A stretch of 64,000 nt of DNA. It comes from Alphaproteobacteria bacterium. GTDB lineage: Bacteria; Pseudomonadota; Alphaproteobacteria; DSM-16000; Inquilinaceae. Both the position numbers and the translations under genes were made by a program. Shown in pieces: positions 1-9,543 of this stretch (position 1 is the first letter of the stretch; each line of letters begins with the position of its first letter). The notes under the pieces are model-generated. The model was not told the origin of the DNA and did not search any database. It saw nothing but the letters and a program-made list of their open reading frames with translations. The stretch lies in the NCBI GenBank assembly GCA_028277405.1, contig JANQGH010000091.1, positions 1-64,000 on the forward strand, given 5' to 3'.

Positions 1-2221
1 CAATCTGGACAAGAGCGACGTTCGCGCCCTGGCCGCGGCCGGCAAACGCGCGCGCGAGATCGTCTATGCCGCTGGCCTGACCGACGAGATGCGCGACCAG
101 ATCATCGCCGCCTACCGCAAGCTGGAGGGCGAGTACGGCCACGACATCAGCGTCGCGGTGCGCAGCTCGGCGACCGCCGAGGATTTGCCCACGGCCAGCT
201 TCGCCGGCCAGCACGACACCTATCTGAACGTCAGCGGCGAGGAGATGCTGATCGACGCGGTCAAGCGCTGCAACGCCTCGCTGTTCACCGACCGCGCGAT
301 TTCCTACCGCATGGACCAAGGCTTCGACCATTTCAAGGTAGCCCTGTCGGCCTGCGTGATGAAGATGGTCCGCTCCGACCTTGAATCCAGCGGCGTGATG
401 TTCTCCATCGACACCGAGACGGGCTACCGCGACGCGGTGTTCATCACCGGCGCCTACGGGCTGGGTGAGAATGTCGTCCAGGGCGCAGTCGACCCGGATG
501 AGTTCTACGTCCACAAGCCGACCTTTCGTCAAGGCCACCGCGCGGTTCTGCGCCGCATCCTGGGCGACAAACAGGTCAAGATGGTCTACGCCCCCGGCCG
601 CACGCGCGAGCCGGTGATGAACAAGCCGACGCCGAAGCCGGAACGCCAACGCTTCTGCATCAACGACGAGGAAGTCCTGGTCCTGGCCGACTACGCCATC
701 AAGATCGAGGACCACTATTCCAAACGCGCCGGTGAACCCCGCCCGATGGATATGGAATGGGCCAAGGATGGTGTTGATGGCGAGCTTTACATCGTCCAGG
801 CCCGGCCCGAGACGGTGGCGTCGCAGCAGGCCGCGACCGATCTGGAATCCTACGTCCTGAAGGGGACGGCCGAGATCCTGGCGGCCGGCCGCGCCGTCGG
901 CACCAAGATTGGCAGCGGTCTTGTGCGCGTTGTGGTCGACACTCAGCACCTGCCCGACTTTAAGGAAGGCGAGGTCCTGGTGGCCGACACCACCACGCCG
1001 GATTGGGAACCGGTGATGAAGATGGCCTCGGCCATCGTCACCAACCGTGGCGGACGCACTTGCCACGCCGCGATCGTGGCGCGTGAGCTCGGCATTCCCG
1101 CCGTGGTCGGTGCGGAACATGCCAGCGAGATCCTGAAGACCGGCACGCCCGTTACCGTGTCCTGCGCGGAGGGCGATGTCGGCCGGATCTATCAGGGCAT
1201 CCTGCCGTTCGAGATCGAGAGAACCGATCTCAGCACGTTTGAGCGGCCGTCGACCCATATGATGCTGAACCTCGGCAACCCGGAACTGGCCTTCAAGGTC
1301 AGCTTCCTGCCGAACGACGGCGTCGGCCTGGCGCGCATGGAATTCATCATCAACGAATACATCAAGGCCCACCCCATGGCCCTGCTGTATCCGGAGCGGG
1401 TGGAGGACGAGCGCCAGCGCGAGGAGATCAAGGCGATGGTGAAGTACTATTCATCACCGGCCGATTTCTTCGTGCAGAAACTGTCGGAGGGTGTCGGCAC
1501 CATCGCGGCCGCGTTCTATCCGAAACCGGTCGTCGTGCGCATGTCGGACTTCAAGACCAATGAGTACGCCGCACTGATCGGCGGTGCCGCCTTCGAGGCC
1601 ACGGAGGCCAACCCGATGATCGGCTTCCGCGGCGCCTCGCGCTATTGCCACCCGGCCTACGAGGAGGGCTTCGCGCTCGAATGCGCCGCCATGAAGCGGG
1701 TGCGCGACGAGATGGGCCTGACCAACCTGAAGCTGATGATCCCCTTCTGCCGCCGCATCGACGAGGCGGAGCGGGTGATCGAGGTGATGGAGAAGTGCGG
1801 CCTGAAGCGCGGCGACAACGGGCTTGAGATCTACGTCATGTGCGAGATCCCGAACAACGTCATCCTGATCGACGAATTCGCCAAGCTGTTCGACGGCTTC
1901 TCCATCGGCTCGAACGACCTGACCCAGCTCTGCCTGGGCGTGGACCGGGACTCCGAAATGGTCGCCTTCGACTTCGACGAGCGCGATCCCGGCATGTTCG
2001 AGATGCTGCGCCTCGCCGTGGAGGGTGCGAAACGCAACGGCCGCCACTCCGGCATCTGCGGCCAGGCCCCGTCGGACTATCCGGAGGTGGCGCAGTACCT
2101 GGTCCGCATGGGCATCGATTCCGTCAGCCTAACGCCGGATAGCCTTTTGCGAACAATGATCGCGGTGCGCGAGATCGAGCGCGAGCTTGGGGTCGAGGCG
2201 CGGGCTCAGGCGGCGGAGTAG
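1..2221 (+). CDS. ppsA: Phosphoenolpyruvate synthase, 5'-truncated by window
   Basis: Converts pyruvate plus ATP to PEP, AMP and phosphate, the entry step of gluconeogenesis in the cytoplasm. The frame is open from base 2, so the gene begins upstream. 739 residues are visible; E. coli PpsA has 792, so about 50 are missing. Seen in order: the nucleotide-binding domain (SVAVRSSATAEDLPTASFAG, then GAYGLGENVVQGAVDPDE), the swivelling phosphohistidine domain with GGRTCHAAIVARELG, whose His carries the phosphate, and the C-terminal PEP/pyruvate barrel with GSNDLTQLCLGVDRDS and GICGQAPSDYPE, whose Cys is the proton donor in the family. All catalytic motifs present are intact. The gene looks single and nothing nearby belongs to its pathway. 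Confidence 0.95.
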   Translation, partial: NLDKSDVRALAAAGKRAREIVYAAGLTDEMRDQIIAAYRKLEGEYGHDISVAVRSSATAEDLPTASFAGQHDTYLNVSGEEMLIDAVKRCNASLFTDRAISYRMDQGFDHFKVALSACVMKMVRSDLESSGVMFSIDTETGYRDAVFITGAYGLGENVVQGAVDPDEFYVHKPTFRQGHRAVLRRILGDKQVKMVYAPGRTREPVMNKPTPKPERQRFCINDEEVLVLADYAIKIEDHYSKRAGEPRPMDMEWAKDGVDGELYIVQARPETVASQQAATDLESYVLKGTAEILAAGRAVGTKIGSGLVRVVVDTQHLPDFKEGEVLVADTTTPDWEPVMKMASAIVTNRGGRTCHAAIVARELGIPAVVGAEHASEILKTGTPVTVSCAEGDVGRIYQGILPFEIERTDLSTFERPSTHMMLNLGNPELAFKVSFLPNDGVGLARMEFIINEYIKAHPMALLYPERVEDERQREEIKAMVKYYSSPADFFVQKLSEGVGTIAAAFYPKPVVVRMSDFKTNEYAALIGGAAFEATEANPMIGFRGASRYCHPAYEEGFALECAAMKRVRDEMGLTNLKLMIPFCRRIDEAERVIEVMEKCGLKRGDNGLEIYVMCEIPNNVILIDEFAKLFDGFSIGSNDLTQLCLGVDRDSEMVAFDFDERDPGMFEMLRLAVEGAKRNGRHSGICGQAPSDYPEVAQYLVRMGIDSVSLTPDSLLRTMIAVREIERELGVEARAQAAE

Positions 2222-2577
2222 GGGCGGACCGGGCTGACGGCGAAAGCTGGCGGGGAGGGGGCAGTCCAGTTCCGGCCAAGGCGCGACGGCGACGGGTCTG
2301 AGGTTTCTTCCCGGCCGCCGTCGTTAGCCAAGAACTCCCTGGCAGGCGAGTCCGTCATTTAATCGCGCGGGCTGACCGGACCCTGTCGCTGGGGGTCGTT
2401 TCCCGAGTTCGGAAGATTTCCGCGTCCGCGTGTGGTGGATACTAGGTCCTCGCGATGGTTCCAGTCCGAGGCTGATCCTAAATGGGCACAGCGACCTTAC
2501 ATCTCTGACGCCGTAGAAATGTTGTGCCGCCTGCGCTAATCAATCAACTTTATATTGTAAATCATTAGAGAGATGCT
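2222..2577. other. Intergenic region, 356 bp
   Basis: No gene is supported here. The last 60 bases before the next start are much richer in A and T than the flanks, which would suit a promoter for the HdeA-like gene, but no clear -35/-10 pair is visible. Confidence 0.4.
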
Positions 2578-2952
2578 GTGCGTAGCACATCTTGGAAGTG
2601 GCCTGGCTTGATAGCATTGGTTGCCATTCTGAGCTGCTTCAACTCGTTTGGAGCCGGCGCGCTCGCCCAAGTCACAAAACAAAACTCGCGACTTCATCCA
2701 CTTGCCGAGTTCGAATGTGATTTTTTTCTCTCAGCCGAGAGAGGCGAACTGAATTTTAGGGACGTTCCGGGTGCGAATAGTGCTGTAAGCACAATGATCA
2801 TGATGCAGACGCGAGATCTGCATCGCTTCGCCGGTGATTATGATTATGGCCCCATATTTCTGAGTGTGTTGGAGGAGTGCAGAGTATCGGCTCCAAGCAG
2901 GACCATTCTCGATGTTCTGGACTCGCTGTATCCACGGTCCAGGTCGGGATGA
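2578..2952 (+). CDS. Small secreted HdeA-like protein
   Basis: 124 residues from a GTG start preceded by a GAGAG element. An N-terminal hydrophobic segment ending in ALAQ at about residues 11-31 looks like a signal peptide. The mature part has an ECDFF motif early and an LEECR motif late, the two-cysteine arrangement of HdeA-like periplasmic proteins, in which the pair forms a disulfide. The middle is poorly conserved, so this is a structural guess rather than a firm family assignment. The gene and its upstream DNA are clearly less GC-rich than the neighbours, which may mean acquisition by transfer or weak selection. No operon partner is evident. Confidence 0.5.
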   Translation: MRSTSWKWPGLIALVAILSCFNSFGAGALAQVTKQNSRLHPLAEFECDFFLSAERGELNFRDVPGANSAVSTMIMMQTRDLHRFAGDYDYGPIFLSVLEECRVSAPSRTILDVLDSLYPRSRSG

Positions 2953-3105
2953 ACTAATCAAAAAGTCGGTTCCGCCACGTCGCTTTAGGTTCGCGGCGGA
3001 TGCTTGTCTCCGCTGATTGACGACCGCATGATCGGTGTCGGGGTGCAGCGGCCGAACAGGGCTGACAAGGAGGAGAACGGCGCGACGGATCGTGCTGTCG
3101 ATCGG

Positions 3106-4770
3106 ATGGGACAACGAACAGTCGAACAGGCGTCATCGGGGTTGTCGCGGTTGGGGCGGTGCCTTCGCCTCACGCTGCTGCTCGCGACCGCGTCCGGCAC
3201 GGCGACCGCGCAAACGCCGTCGGCGCCGCCCGAGCCGGTCACTCCGATCCAACACCTCGTCATCCTCTATCTGGAAAACACCTCGTTCGACAGCTATTTC
3301 GGCGTCTATCCCGTGGCACTGAACCCGCCCGACGCGCCGGCCTTCGAGGCGCGGCCCGACACCCCATCGGTCAACGGGCTGACCGACGCGCTGCTCAACC
3401 ACAATCCCAACGAGTCGAACCCGTTCCGGATCGGGCGGTTGGACAGCTACACCTGCGACCAAAACCACGACTACACGGCCGAACAACGGGCCAGGAATGG
3501 CGGCCTGATGGACCGTTACGTTCAATACGGCGCGCGGGGGCCCGGCGGTCCCGGCCAGTTCTGTCACCAAAACCAGCAGGGCAACTACGACACCGACCTC
3601 GGCTATTTCGACGGCAACACCGTGACCGCTCTGTGGAACTACGCCCAGCATTTCGCCATGAGCGACAATTTCTTCGCCACCATGTCCGGCGAGTCGACCC
3701 GGGGCGCGCTGAACCTGATCGTCGGCGATGTCTTCGGCTCGCTCTGCCAGCCGGTGAACCCCCACGGCAACATCGTCTATGTCGACGACAACGGCACGGT
3801 GCCTGCCTGCAACGGCCCGGTGGACTCGACCGCGACCGACGCGCCCACGAACGGGACGCTTGGTACGCTTGTCGACGACGCCGATCCCTATTGGGACGTC
3901 TGTTCGGAGCAGAACGACACGGTCGCGATGAGCGGCCGCAACATTGGCGATCTGTTGACCGAGGCCGGCGTCACCTGGGGCTGGTTCCAGGGCGGCTTCA
4001 CCCTGTCGGGCGACGGCACGTGCGCCAGCAGCCATCCGCGCATCGCCTACAATCTGGCGATCGGCGCAGACCCGAACAGCGACCAGCAGCAGCTCATCGA
4101 CTACGTGCCGCACCACAACCCATTTCAATACTTCCAATCGACCGCTAACCCGGCCCATCTGCCGCCGACCTCGGTTGCCATGGTCGGCCGCACGGACCAG
4201 GCCAACCACATCTACGATCTCAGCTGGTTCTGGCGCGCTGCGGAGGCCGGGAACATGCCGTCCGTGTCCTTCCTGAAGCCGCCGCAATACCAGAATGGCC
4301 ATCCCGGTATCTCCAACCCGCTGGACGAGCAGGTGTTCGTCGTCGAGACCTTGAACCGGCTGCAGCGCCTGCCGGAATGGTCGAGCACGGCGGTGCTGAT
4401 CGCCTGGGACGATTCCGACGGCTGGTACGATCACGTGATGCCGCCGATCGTGAACCATTCGGCGACGGAGTTGGACTTTTGGTGCGGCTCGCAATCCGAC
4501 GGCCCCGGTGCGCGCTGTGCCTACGGCCCGCGCCTGCCGTTCCTGGTGGTCTCGCCCTGGGCCCGGGAGAACTACGTCAGCAGCAGCCTGATGGACCAGA
4601 CCTCGATCCTGCGCTTCATTCTGGACAATTGGCTCGACGGCGCCCGGATCAGCGATACCAGCTTCGATACCATCGCCGGCTCGATCGAGGATCTGTTCGA
4701 TTTCTCCGAGCCGGTGCCGGGCCAGCTGTTCCTCGACCCGTTGAGTGGAGAAATCGTTCAAGTGCGGTGA
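3106..4770 (+). CDS. Secreted phosphoesterase, phospholipase C / AcpA family
   Basis: 554 residues from the ATG at 3106. From there a signal peptide is visible: a basic start, a hydrophobic LTLLLATASG stretch and a TATAQ cleavage region. In-frame starts at 3004 and 3028 would place this segment internally; an AGGAGG at about 3069 does not position any in-frame start well. The mature protein opens with LVILYLENTSFDSYFG, the metal-binding ENxSFDxYFG signature of the phosphoesterase family (PF04185). Later come MSGESTRG, LIAWDDSDGWYDHV (metal-site Asp and His) and YGPRLPFLVVSPWA. The family hydrolyses phospholipids or phosphomonoesters outside the cytoplasm, so phosphate or lipid scavenging is the likely role. 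Substrate cannot be told. It stands alone. Confidence 0.85.
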   Translation: MGQRTVEQASSGLSRLGRCLRLTLLLATASGTATAQTPSAPPEPVTPIQHLVILYLENTSFDSYFGVYPVALNPPDAPAFEARPDTPSVNGLTDALLNHNPNESNPFRIGRLDSYTCDQNHDYTAEQRARNGGLMDRYVQYGARGPGGPGQFCHQNQQGNYDTDLGYFDGNTVTALWNYAQHFAMSDNFFATMSGESTRGALNLIVGDVFGSLCQPVNPHGNIVYVDDNGTVPACNGPVDSTATDAPTNGTLGTLVDDADPYWDVCSEQNDTVAMSGRNIGDLLTEAGVTWGWFQGGFTLSGDGTCASSHPRIAYNLAIGADPNSDQQQLIDYVPHHNPFQYFQSTANPAHLPPTSVAMVGRTDQANHIYDLSWFWRAAEAGNMPSVSFLKPPQYQNGHPGISNPLDEQVFVVETLNRLQRLPEWSSTAVLIAWDDSDGWYDHVMPPIVNHSATELDFWCGSQSDGPGARCAYGPRLPFLVVSPWARENYVSSSLMDQTSILRFILDNWLDGARISDTSFDTIAGSIEDLFDFSEPVPGQLFLDPLSGEIVQVR

Positions 4771-4824
4771 CAGAAAATCGGTCGAACGCAAAAACCATCC
4801 CCAAGGCGGAACGGTCTGCGCAGT

Positions 4825-4837
4825 GTCGTGACACGAC
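4825..4837. other. Palindrome between convergent genes
   Basis: GTCGTG and CACGAC form a perfect 13-base inverted repeat around one central base. It lies between the ends of the phosphoesterase and the membrane-protein genes and could be the stem of a weak shared terminator, but no T-run follows. Confidence 0.3.
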
Positions 4838-4845
4838 GCCCGGTG

Positions 4846-5625
4846 TCAGACAGCTCTACTTTCTCGGAACTGACGACGGAAGTAGGAGGCGGCGGCCACG
4901 CAGATGCCGACATAGAGCAGCAGGGCGATCGTTTGATGGGTCGCAAAGGTGCTGGCGTCCGGTTCGAAGACGCGCAGGATGATGAAGCGGATCAGGATGA
5001 TCCAAACCAGAATCATCTTCGCCATGTGCACCAGCCACCACGGGAAGCGTGCCGGATTGGGTGGATAGAAGAAGGTGTAGAAGTCGAACAGCGTAAAAGC
5101 GATCAGCAGGATGGCCGCCTGAATGTAGACGAGGGACAGCGGGTTGCCGTTGCCTAGCGCGACGATGCTGGTGACGATATAGGTGATACCGACGAGCAGG
5201 CCGGCCGTCGCCAGGCCCCAGTCGATCCAGTTTGAGGTCACCCGGTCCTCGCCGGCCGGCGGCAATCGATACCAGACCCTGAGGCCCGAGAAGCAATAGT
5301 AGGCAAAGACGATCGAAAGCAGGCCGAGATAGAGCCTTTCATACGCTCCGTTGGGAAACACCGACGCCTGCACCACGAGTTCGTCGACCTGCCCGTCGAC
5401 CAGCAGGAGAAACGATGTCACCACGATGACGACGACATCGATTTGCAGCGCGTATCCGGCAATACGGTGAAGTCGCGTGCCCTTGCGGGCAAAGATGGCA
5501 AGCGGACAGAGCACGACGCCGGCCAAGAGCGCCGCCGAGGCGTGAATGGGAACCGCGATGGCCAGATAGCGTGTTGGAAAGCTGTCGGGCGCCAAGTGAA
5601 GCATCCCAAGTAGCGTATCCCACAT
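4846..5625 (-). CDS. Multi-pass membrane protein, DUF2306-like
   Basis: 259 residues with about seven hydrophobic segments. An early KGTRLHRIAGYALQ motif resembles the LHRxxG loop seen in DUF2306-type predicted membrane proteins, and a later AFTLFDFYTFFYPP stretch is aromatic-rich. The function is unknown. The resemblance is weak, so the family name is tentative. It is convergent with the phosphoesterase gene, and the secreted-protein gene 86 bp upstream is on the same strand, so the two may be cotranscribed. Confidence 0.6.
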   Translation of the reverse strand: MWDTLLGMLHLAPDSFPTRYLAIAVPIHASAALLAGVVLCPLAIFARKGTRLHRIAGYALQIDVVVIVVTSFLLLVDGQVDELVVQASVFPNGAYERLYLGLLSIVFAYYCFSGLRVWYRLPPAGEDRVTSNWIDWGLATAGLLVGITYIVTSIVALGNGNPLSLVYIQAAILLIAFTLFDFYTFFYPPNPARFPWWLVHMAKMILVWIILIRFIILRVFEPDASTFATHQTIALLLYVGICVAAASYFRRQFRESRAV

Positions 5626-5711
5626 CGTTCGGTCACTCTTTCTCTCGGATTAACGTTGACAGTGGGCCGCGCACACTGGCGCTTGATCACATACAGTCCA
5701 TGCTGCCCGGG

Positions 5712-6158
5712 TCAGCTCTCTTGGCGCACCAGATGCTGAATGCAGATGGCGGCGGCCAGGCCGGACTCGGCGTAGACATCCTCCAGGCGGTTCTCGTCGA
5801 GCACGCGCATGAAATGCTGCCCCAGATCGTCATGTTCGACGAAATGCACCGTGACGTTGTCCCCCCGGATAACGCCGACGACGATTTCCTCGGCCTCGGT
5901 CACCAGCTCGCCGCCGGCATCCATCACCGCTTCGCCCTCATGCGCCCAGTACTTGGTACCGCGCAGAAAGCGGCCCTCCTGCTGGGTAATGTGTAGTTCA
6001 AACACCATCTCGTCGGTTTCCGCGAATGGGTGGTGGCATTCCATGTTCAGCGAAACCCACAGGCCCCGCAGATCGGGGATGTCGCTGTCGTCGGCATGCG
6101 CGATGCCGAGACCACCAAGGGTGAACAACAGGGCTGAGGTGATGCACACGCGTTTCAT
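5712..6158 (-). CDS. Small periplasmic protein of unknown function
   Basis: 148 residues from the ATG at 6158, which has a strong GGGGGAGAC ribosome site. A longer in-frame start at 6206 would bury the signal peptide, so it is not preferred. The N-terminus (MKRVCITSALLFTLGGLG, then AHADD) is a typical signal peptide. The mature part begins IPDLRGLWVSLN and continues as alternating short strands, which suggests a small beta-barrel or lipocalin-like fold; this is inference. Two cysteines in the mature protein (NMEC, AICI) could form a disulfide. Confidence 0.6.
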   Translation of the reverse strand: MKRVCITSALLFTLGGLGIAHADDSDIPDLRGLWVSLNMECHHPFAETDEMVFELHITQQEGRFLRGTKYWAHEGEAVMDAGGELVTEAEEIVVGVIRGDNVTVHFVEHDDLGQHFMRVLDENRLEDVYAESGLAAAICIQHLVRQES

Positions 6159-6350
6159 TGACTTGTCTCCCCCACTTGAAAACGGCCGAGGCAGCGTCGA
6201 CTTCAAGCGCGGCGGCAGTCAACCGCAAAACGTCGCCGAAGCCGGCGCTGCAGGACGATCCCGGTTCTGACCAGCCCACGGCCTTAACCCTGCTCGACCG
6301 GCGGCTACGCGGCGTTGCCCGTGGCGCTCGGGCCTGATACCACGACAGGC

Positions 6351-7595
6351 ATGAAGATCTGCTTCGTTCACCAGAACTTCCCTGGCCAATACAAGCATCT
6401 GGCGCCCGCCCTGGCGGCGCGGAAGGGCAACCAGGTGGTGGCGATCGGCGAGCAAAAGAATCTCGGCCGTTTGCGTCACCCGAAAGTGCGCGAGGTCGGC
6501 TATCCGACGCCACGCGGCGCTTCGCCCGGCACCCATGCTTACGTGCGCAACCTGGAGGGCGCGGTGCGGCGGGGCCAGGCGACCGCGCGGGCGGCGCAAG
6601 GCCTAAGCCGCGACGGCTTCGTGCCGGACATCGTCTGCTGTCACCCGGCCTGGGGCGACGGTCTGTTCCTGCGCGATGTCTGGCCGGAGGCCAAGCTGCT
6701 CTACTTCCACGAATACTACTATCACGGGGCGGGCCATGACGTGAATTTCGATCCGGAGTTCCCGTCCAGCTTCGACGATGTTTGCCGTACCGGGATCAAG
6801 AACGCCAACCTGCTGCTCGCGATGCAGGTCGCCGACTGGGGCATCACGCCGACACAGTGGCAGCATCAGGCACTGCCGGAAGACATCCGCCCGCGCACCT
6901 CGGTCATCTTCGACGGCATCGACACGGATCTGGTGCGCCCGAAGCCTGACGTAACGCTGCGCTTCGGCAGCGGCCTGAAGCTCAGTCGAGAAGACGAGGT
7001 CATCACCTATGTGGCCCGCAATCTGGAACCCTATCGCGGCTTTCACGTCTTCATGCGGGCCTTGCCGGAGATCTTGCGGCGCCGGCCGAAAGCCCATGTG
7101 GTCGTGGTCGGTGGCGACGACGTCAGCTATGGCCGCGCCCCGCCGGGCGGGGCGAAATCGTATCGCGACCTCTACCTGAGGGAACTTGGCGATCGCATCG
7201 ATCTCGACCGTGTGCGCTTCGTCGGCAAGGTGCCCTATGGAAGGTTTCTGGAGGTGCTGCAGGTCTCGTCCGTGCACCTTTATCTGACCTATCCGTGGGT
7301 GCTGTCCTGGTCGATGCTGGAAGCGATGAGTGCGGGCTGCGCCATCGTCGCCTCCGGAACCCCGCCGGTGGAAGAGATGATCACCGATGGCGAGACCGGG
7401 CTGCTGGTCGACTTCTTCGATCCTTCGGCGCTCGCGGCAACGGTCGACAGGGCGTTGGACGATGCCGACCTGCGCGCGCGCCTGGGCGCGGCGGCAAGGC
7501 GGCATGTGGTCGAGCGCTACGACCTGAAGACGCGGTGCCTGCCGGCACAGATCACGCTGGTTGAGGATGTCGCGGCGAACGGCATGCCGCGCTAG
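6351..7595 (+). CDS. Glycosyltransferase family 4 (GT-B fold)
   Basis: 414 residues from the ATG at 6351, where the protein opens directly on the first Rossmann strand (MKICFVHQNFPGQYKHLA). The C-terminal half carries TYVARNLEPYRGFHVFMRAL, a donor-domain motif, and EAMSAGCAIVASGTPPVEE, the E-x7-E signature of retaining GT4 enzymes that binds the nucleotide-sugar. Such enzymes build polysaccharide, lipopolysaccharide or small glycoconjugates at the inner face of the membrane. No other glycan gene is adjacent, so the acceptor is unknown. Confidence 0.85.
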   Translation: MKICFVHQNFPGQYKHLAPALAARKGNQVVAIGEQKNLGRLRHPKVREVGYPTPRGASPGTHAYVRNLEGAVRRGQATARAAQGLSRDGFVPDIVCCHPAWGDGLFLRDVWPEAKLLYFHEYYYHGAGHDVNFDPEFPSSFDDVCRTGIKNANLLLAMQVADWGITPTQWQHQALPEDIRPRTSVIFDGIDTDLVRPKPDVTLRFGSGLKLSREDEVITYVARNLEPYRGFHVFMRALPEILRRRPKAHVVVVGGDDVSYGRAPPGGAKSYRDLYLRELGDRIDLDRVRFVGKVPYGRFLEVLQVSSVHLYLTYPWVLSWSMLEAMSAGCAIVASGTPPVEEMITDGETGLLVDFFDPSALAATVDRALDDADLRARLGAAARRHVVERYDLKTRCLPAQITLVEDVAANGMPR

Positions 7596-7632
7596 CCGCC
7601 GGCAACCGTCCCGCTGGGCTGGCCCAGGTCAG

Positions 7633-9249
7633 TCAGGCCCGACCTATCCCGCCGAACGCGATGCCGGTCAGGTCGGCCATGTCGCGCTTCCAGGTGGTCA
7701 GGTCGTCCATGGTGAACTTGGACAGATGGTCATGCCCGCAGGCGCGTGCCATGACGGACATCAGGCCGACCGCGGCTTCGAAGAAGTTCTGAAGCTGCTT
7801 GGCGGACTTTTCCACGACCAGCCGACTGACCAGATGCGGCTTCTGGGTCGCGATGCCAACCGGGCAGTTGTTGGTATGGCAGGCCCGCATGGCGATGCAG
7901 CCGATGGCCTGCATCGCCGCGTTAGAGACCGCAACGGCATCGGCCCCCATGGCCAGCGCCTTGACGAAGTCCGCGGGCTTGCGCAGGCCGCCGGTGATGA
8001 CCAGCGTAATGTCGCCTCGGCCGGCCTGGTCCAGGTGGCGCCGCGCCCGCGCCAGGGCCGGGATCGTCGGCACCGAGATGTTGTCGCGAAACAGGATTGG
8101 CGCGGCACCGGTGCCCCCGCCGCGACCGTCGAGAATGATGTAGTCGACGCCGACCTCCAGCGCGGCATCGATGTCCTTTTCGATGTGCTGGGCCGACAGC
8201 TTGTAGCCGATCGGGATGCCGCCTGTCCGGTCGCGGACGGCATCGGCGAAGTCGCGGACGTGGCCGACCTCCGTCCAGTCGGGAAAGCGCGGGGGCGAAA
8301 TGGCGTCCTCGCCGTCGCCAAGGCCACGCACCGCGGCGATCTTGCCCGTTACCTTCGGGCCGGGCAGATGGCCGCCCGTGCCGGTCTTCGCCCCCTGGCC
8401 ACCTTTGAAATGGAAGGCTTGCACCCCGTCCAGCTTCTCCCAGGCGAAGCCGAACCGCGCCGACGCCAGCTCGTAAAAGTATCGGTCGCAGGCTTCCTGC
8501 TCCTCCGGCAGCATGCCGCCCTCGCCGGAACAGATGCCGGTGCCGGCGAGATCCGCCCCGCGTGCCAGGGCCACCTTGGCCGGCTCTGACAAGGCGCCGA
8601 AGCTCATGTCCGACACCATGAGGGGAATGTCGAGGGTCAGCGGCTTTTGGGCATTGGGCCCGATCACCACTTCGGTGCCGACCGGATCCTCGTCCAAAAG
8701 TGGCACGCGATGGAGTTGGGCGGTCAGGATCTGAATGTCGTCCCAGGTCGGCAGGTCCGACCGCGGCACCCCCATCGCCTCGACAGCACCGTGATGGCCG
8801 GTCTTGCTGAGGCCGTCGCGGGCGTATTGCTGGATCAACCCGTTGTGAGGCTCTTCATCCGTGCCATGGCTGGTATCGGCATAAAGGCCGAGATAGGACG
8901 AGCGGTCGAAGGGCTGCGGATGGTCCACGGCCCAGGCATTGATCTCGTTCTCGTCGACGAGGACAGCACCATCTTCGATCCAGGTGGTGAACTTCTGCAG
9001 CGCCTCTTCGTTGGCATACTCCGAAACCCCGGTGTCGAGCCTGTAGTCCCAATTATGGACGCCACAGATCAGGTTGTGGCCGCGCACATGCCCATCGGCC
9101 ATCAAGGCGCCGCGATGCAGGCAGCGGCCGTAAAACACCGAGATCTCGTCGTCATAGCGGACGACGACGAGATCGACCTCGCCGACCAGGGCATAGGCGG
9201 GTTGGCGGTCGGCCAGTTCGTCAAACGTGGCGATTTGGACTTTTTTCAT
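7633..9249 (-). CDS. Rieske/FMN glutamate-synthase-family fusion protein
   Basis: 538 residues. Residues 1-100 are a Rieske-type [2Fe-2S] domain with C43-x-H45 and C62-x2-H65 (RCLHRG, CGVHNWDYRLDTG). From about residue 150 follows the FMN-binding barrel of the glutamate-synthase family, with DGRGGGTGAAP, ITGGLRKPADF and CIAMRACHTNNCPVG, whose C-x5-C-x4-C pattern binds the [3Fe-4S] cluster in GltB. There is no N-terminal glutaminase domain and no GltD-like partner, so ammonia or another nitrogen donor, or another reaction altogether, is possible. The fusion suggests the Rieske domain feeds electrons to FMN. Divergent from the membrane redox operon that starts at 9544. Confidence 0.85.
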   Translation of the reverse strand: MKKVQIATFDELADRQPAYALVGEVDLVVVRYDDEISVFYGRCLHRGALMADGHVRGHNLICGVHNWDYRLDTGVSEYANEEALQKFTTWIEDGAVLVDENEINAWAVDHPQPFDRSSYLGLYADTSHGTDEEPHNGLIQQYARDGLSKTGHHGAVEAMGVPRSDLPTWDDIQILTAQLHRVPLLDEDPVGTEVVIGPNAQKPLTLDIPLMVSDMSFGALSEPAKVALARGADLAGTGICSGEGGMLPEEQEACDRYFYELASARFGFAWEKLDGVQAFHFKGGQGAKTGTGGHLPGPKVTGKIAAVRGLGDGEDAISPPRFPDWTEVGHVRDFADAVRDRTGGIPIGYKLSAQHIEKDIDAALEVGVDYIILDGRGGGTGAAPILFRDNISVPTIPALARARRHLDQAGRGDITLVITGGLRKPADFVKALAMGADAVAVSNAAMQAIGCIAMRACHTNNCPVGIATQKPHLVSRLVVEKSAKQLQNFFEAAVGLMSVMARACGHDHLSKFTMDDLTTWKRDMADLTGIAFGGIGRA

Positions 9250-9288
9250 GTCGGGCCTCTGTTGGGGGCAGGCACGGTTAACACGTTT

Positions 9289-9303
9289 GGATAGGCGTTA
9301 TCC
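9289..9303. promoter_or_regulatory. Inverted repeat upstream of Rieske/GltB-like gene
   Basis: GGATA and TATCC are separated by five bases, about 40 bp upstream of the Rieske/glutamate-synthase start. Its position in the divergent region (9250-9543) fits an operator, but no regulator is encoded next to it and the arms are short. Confidence 0.25.
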
Positions 9304-9543
9304 TAAAGGGCGGAGATCGCCGTTCCAGGCTTTTGAAGGCAATCATGTCGGCGGCCGTTTCGGGGGCCGAGGGGGCGGCAAACTATCCAACGCTTCGGCG
9401 GCGTGCGCGACAAACAACGCTATCAAAACATGTTGAAGGCGCGTGAGCGCGGATTACGGCATGATCGCGTCGGTCGTCCCGACCACCGTTTGCGGTTGAT
9501 GTGTTAAGTTGATCTTGCTGCCGTCTGTGTCAGACTGAGGCTA

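Noticed and set aside
3133..4791. 552-codon open frame on the minus strand
   Set aside because: Antisense to the phosphoesterase gene; no motif, biased composition.
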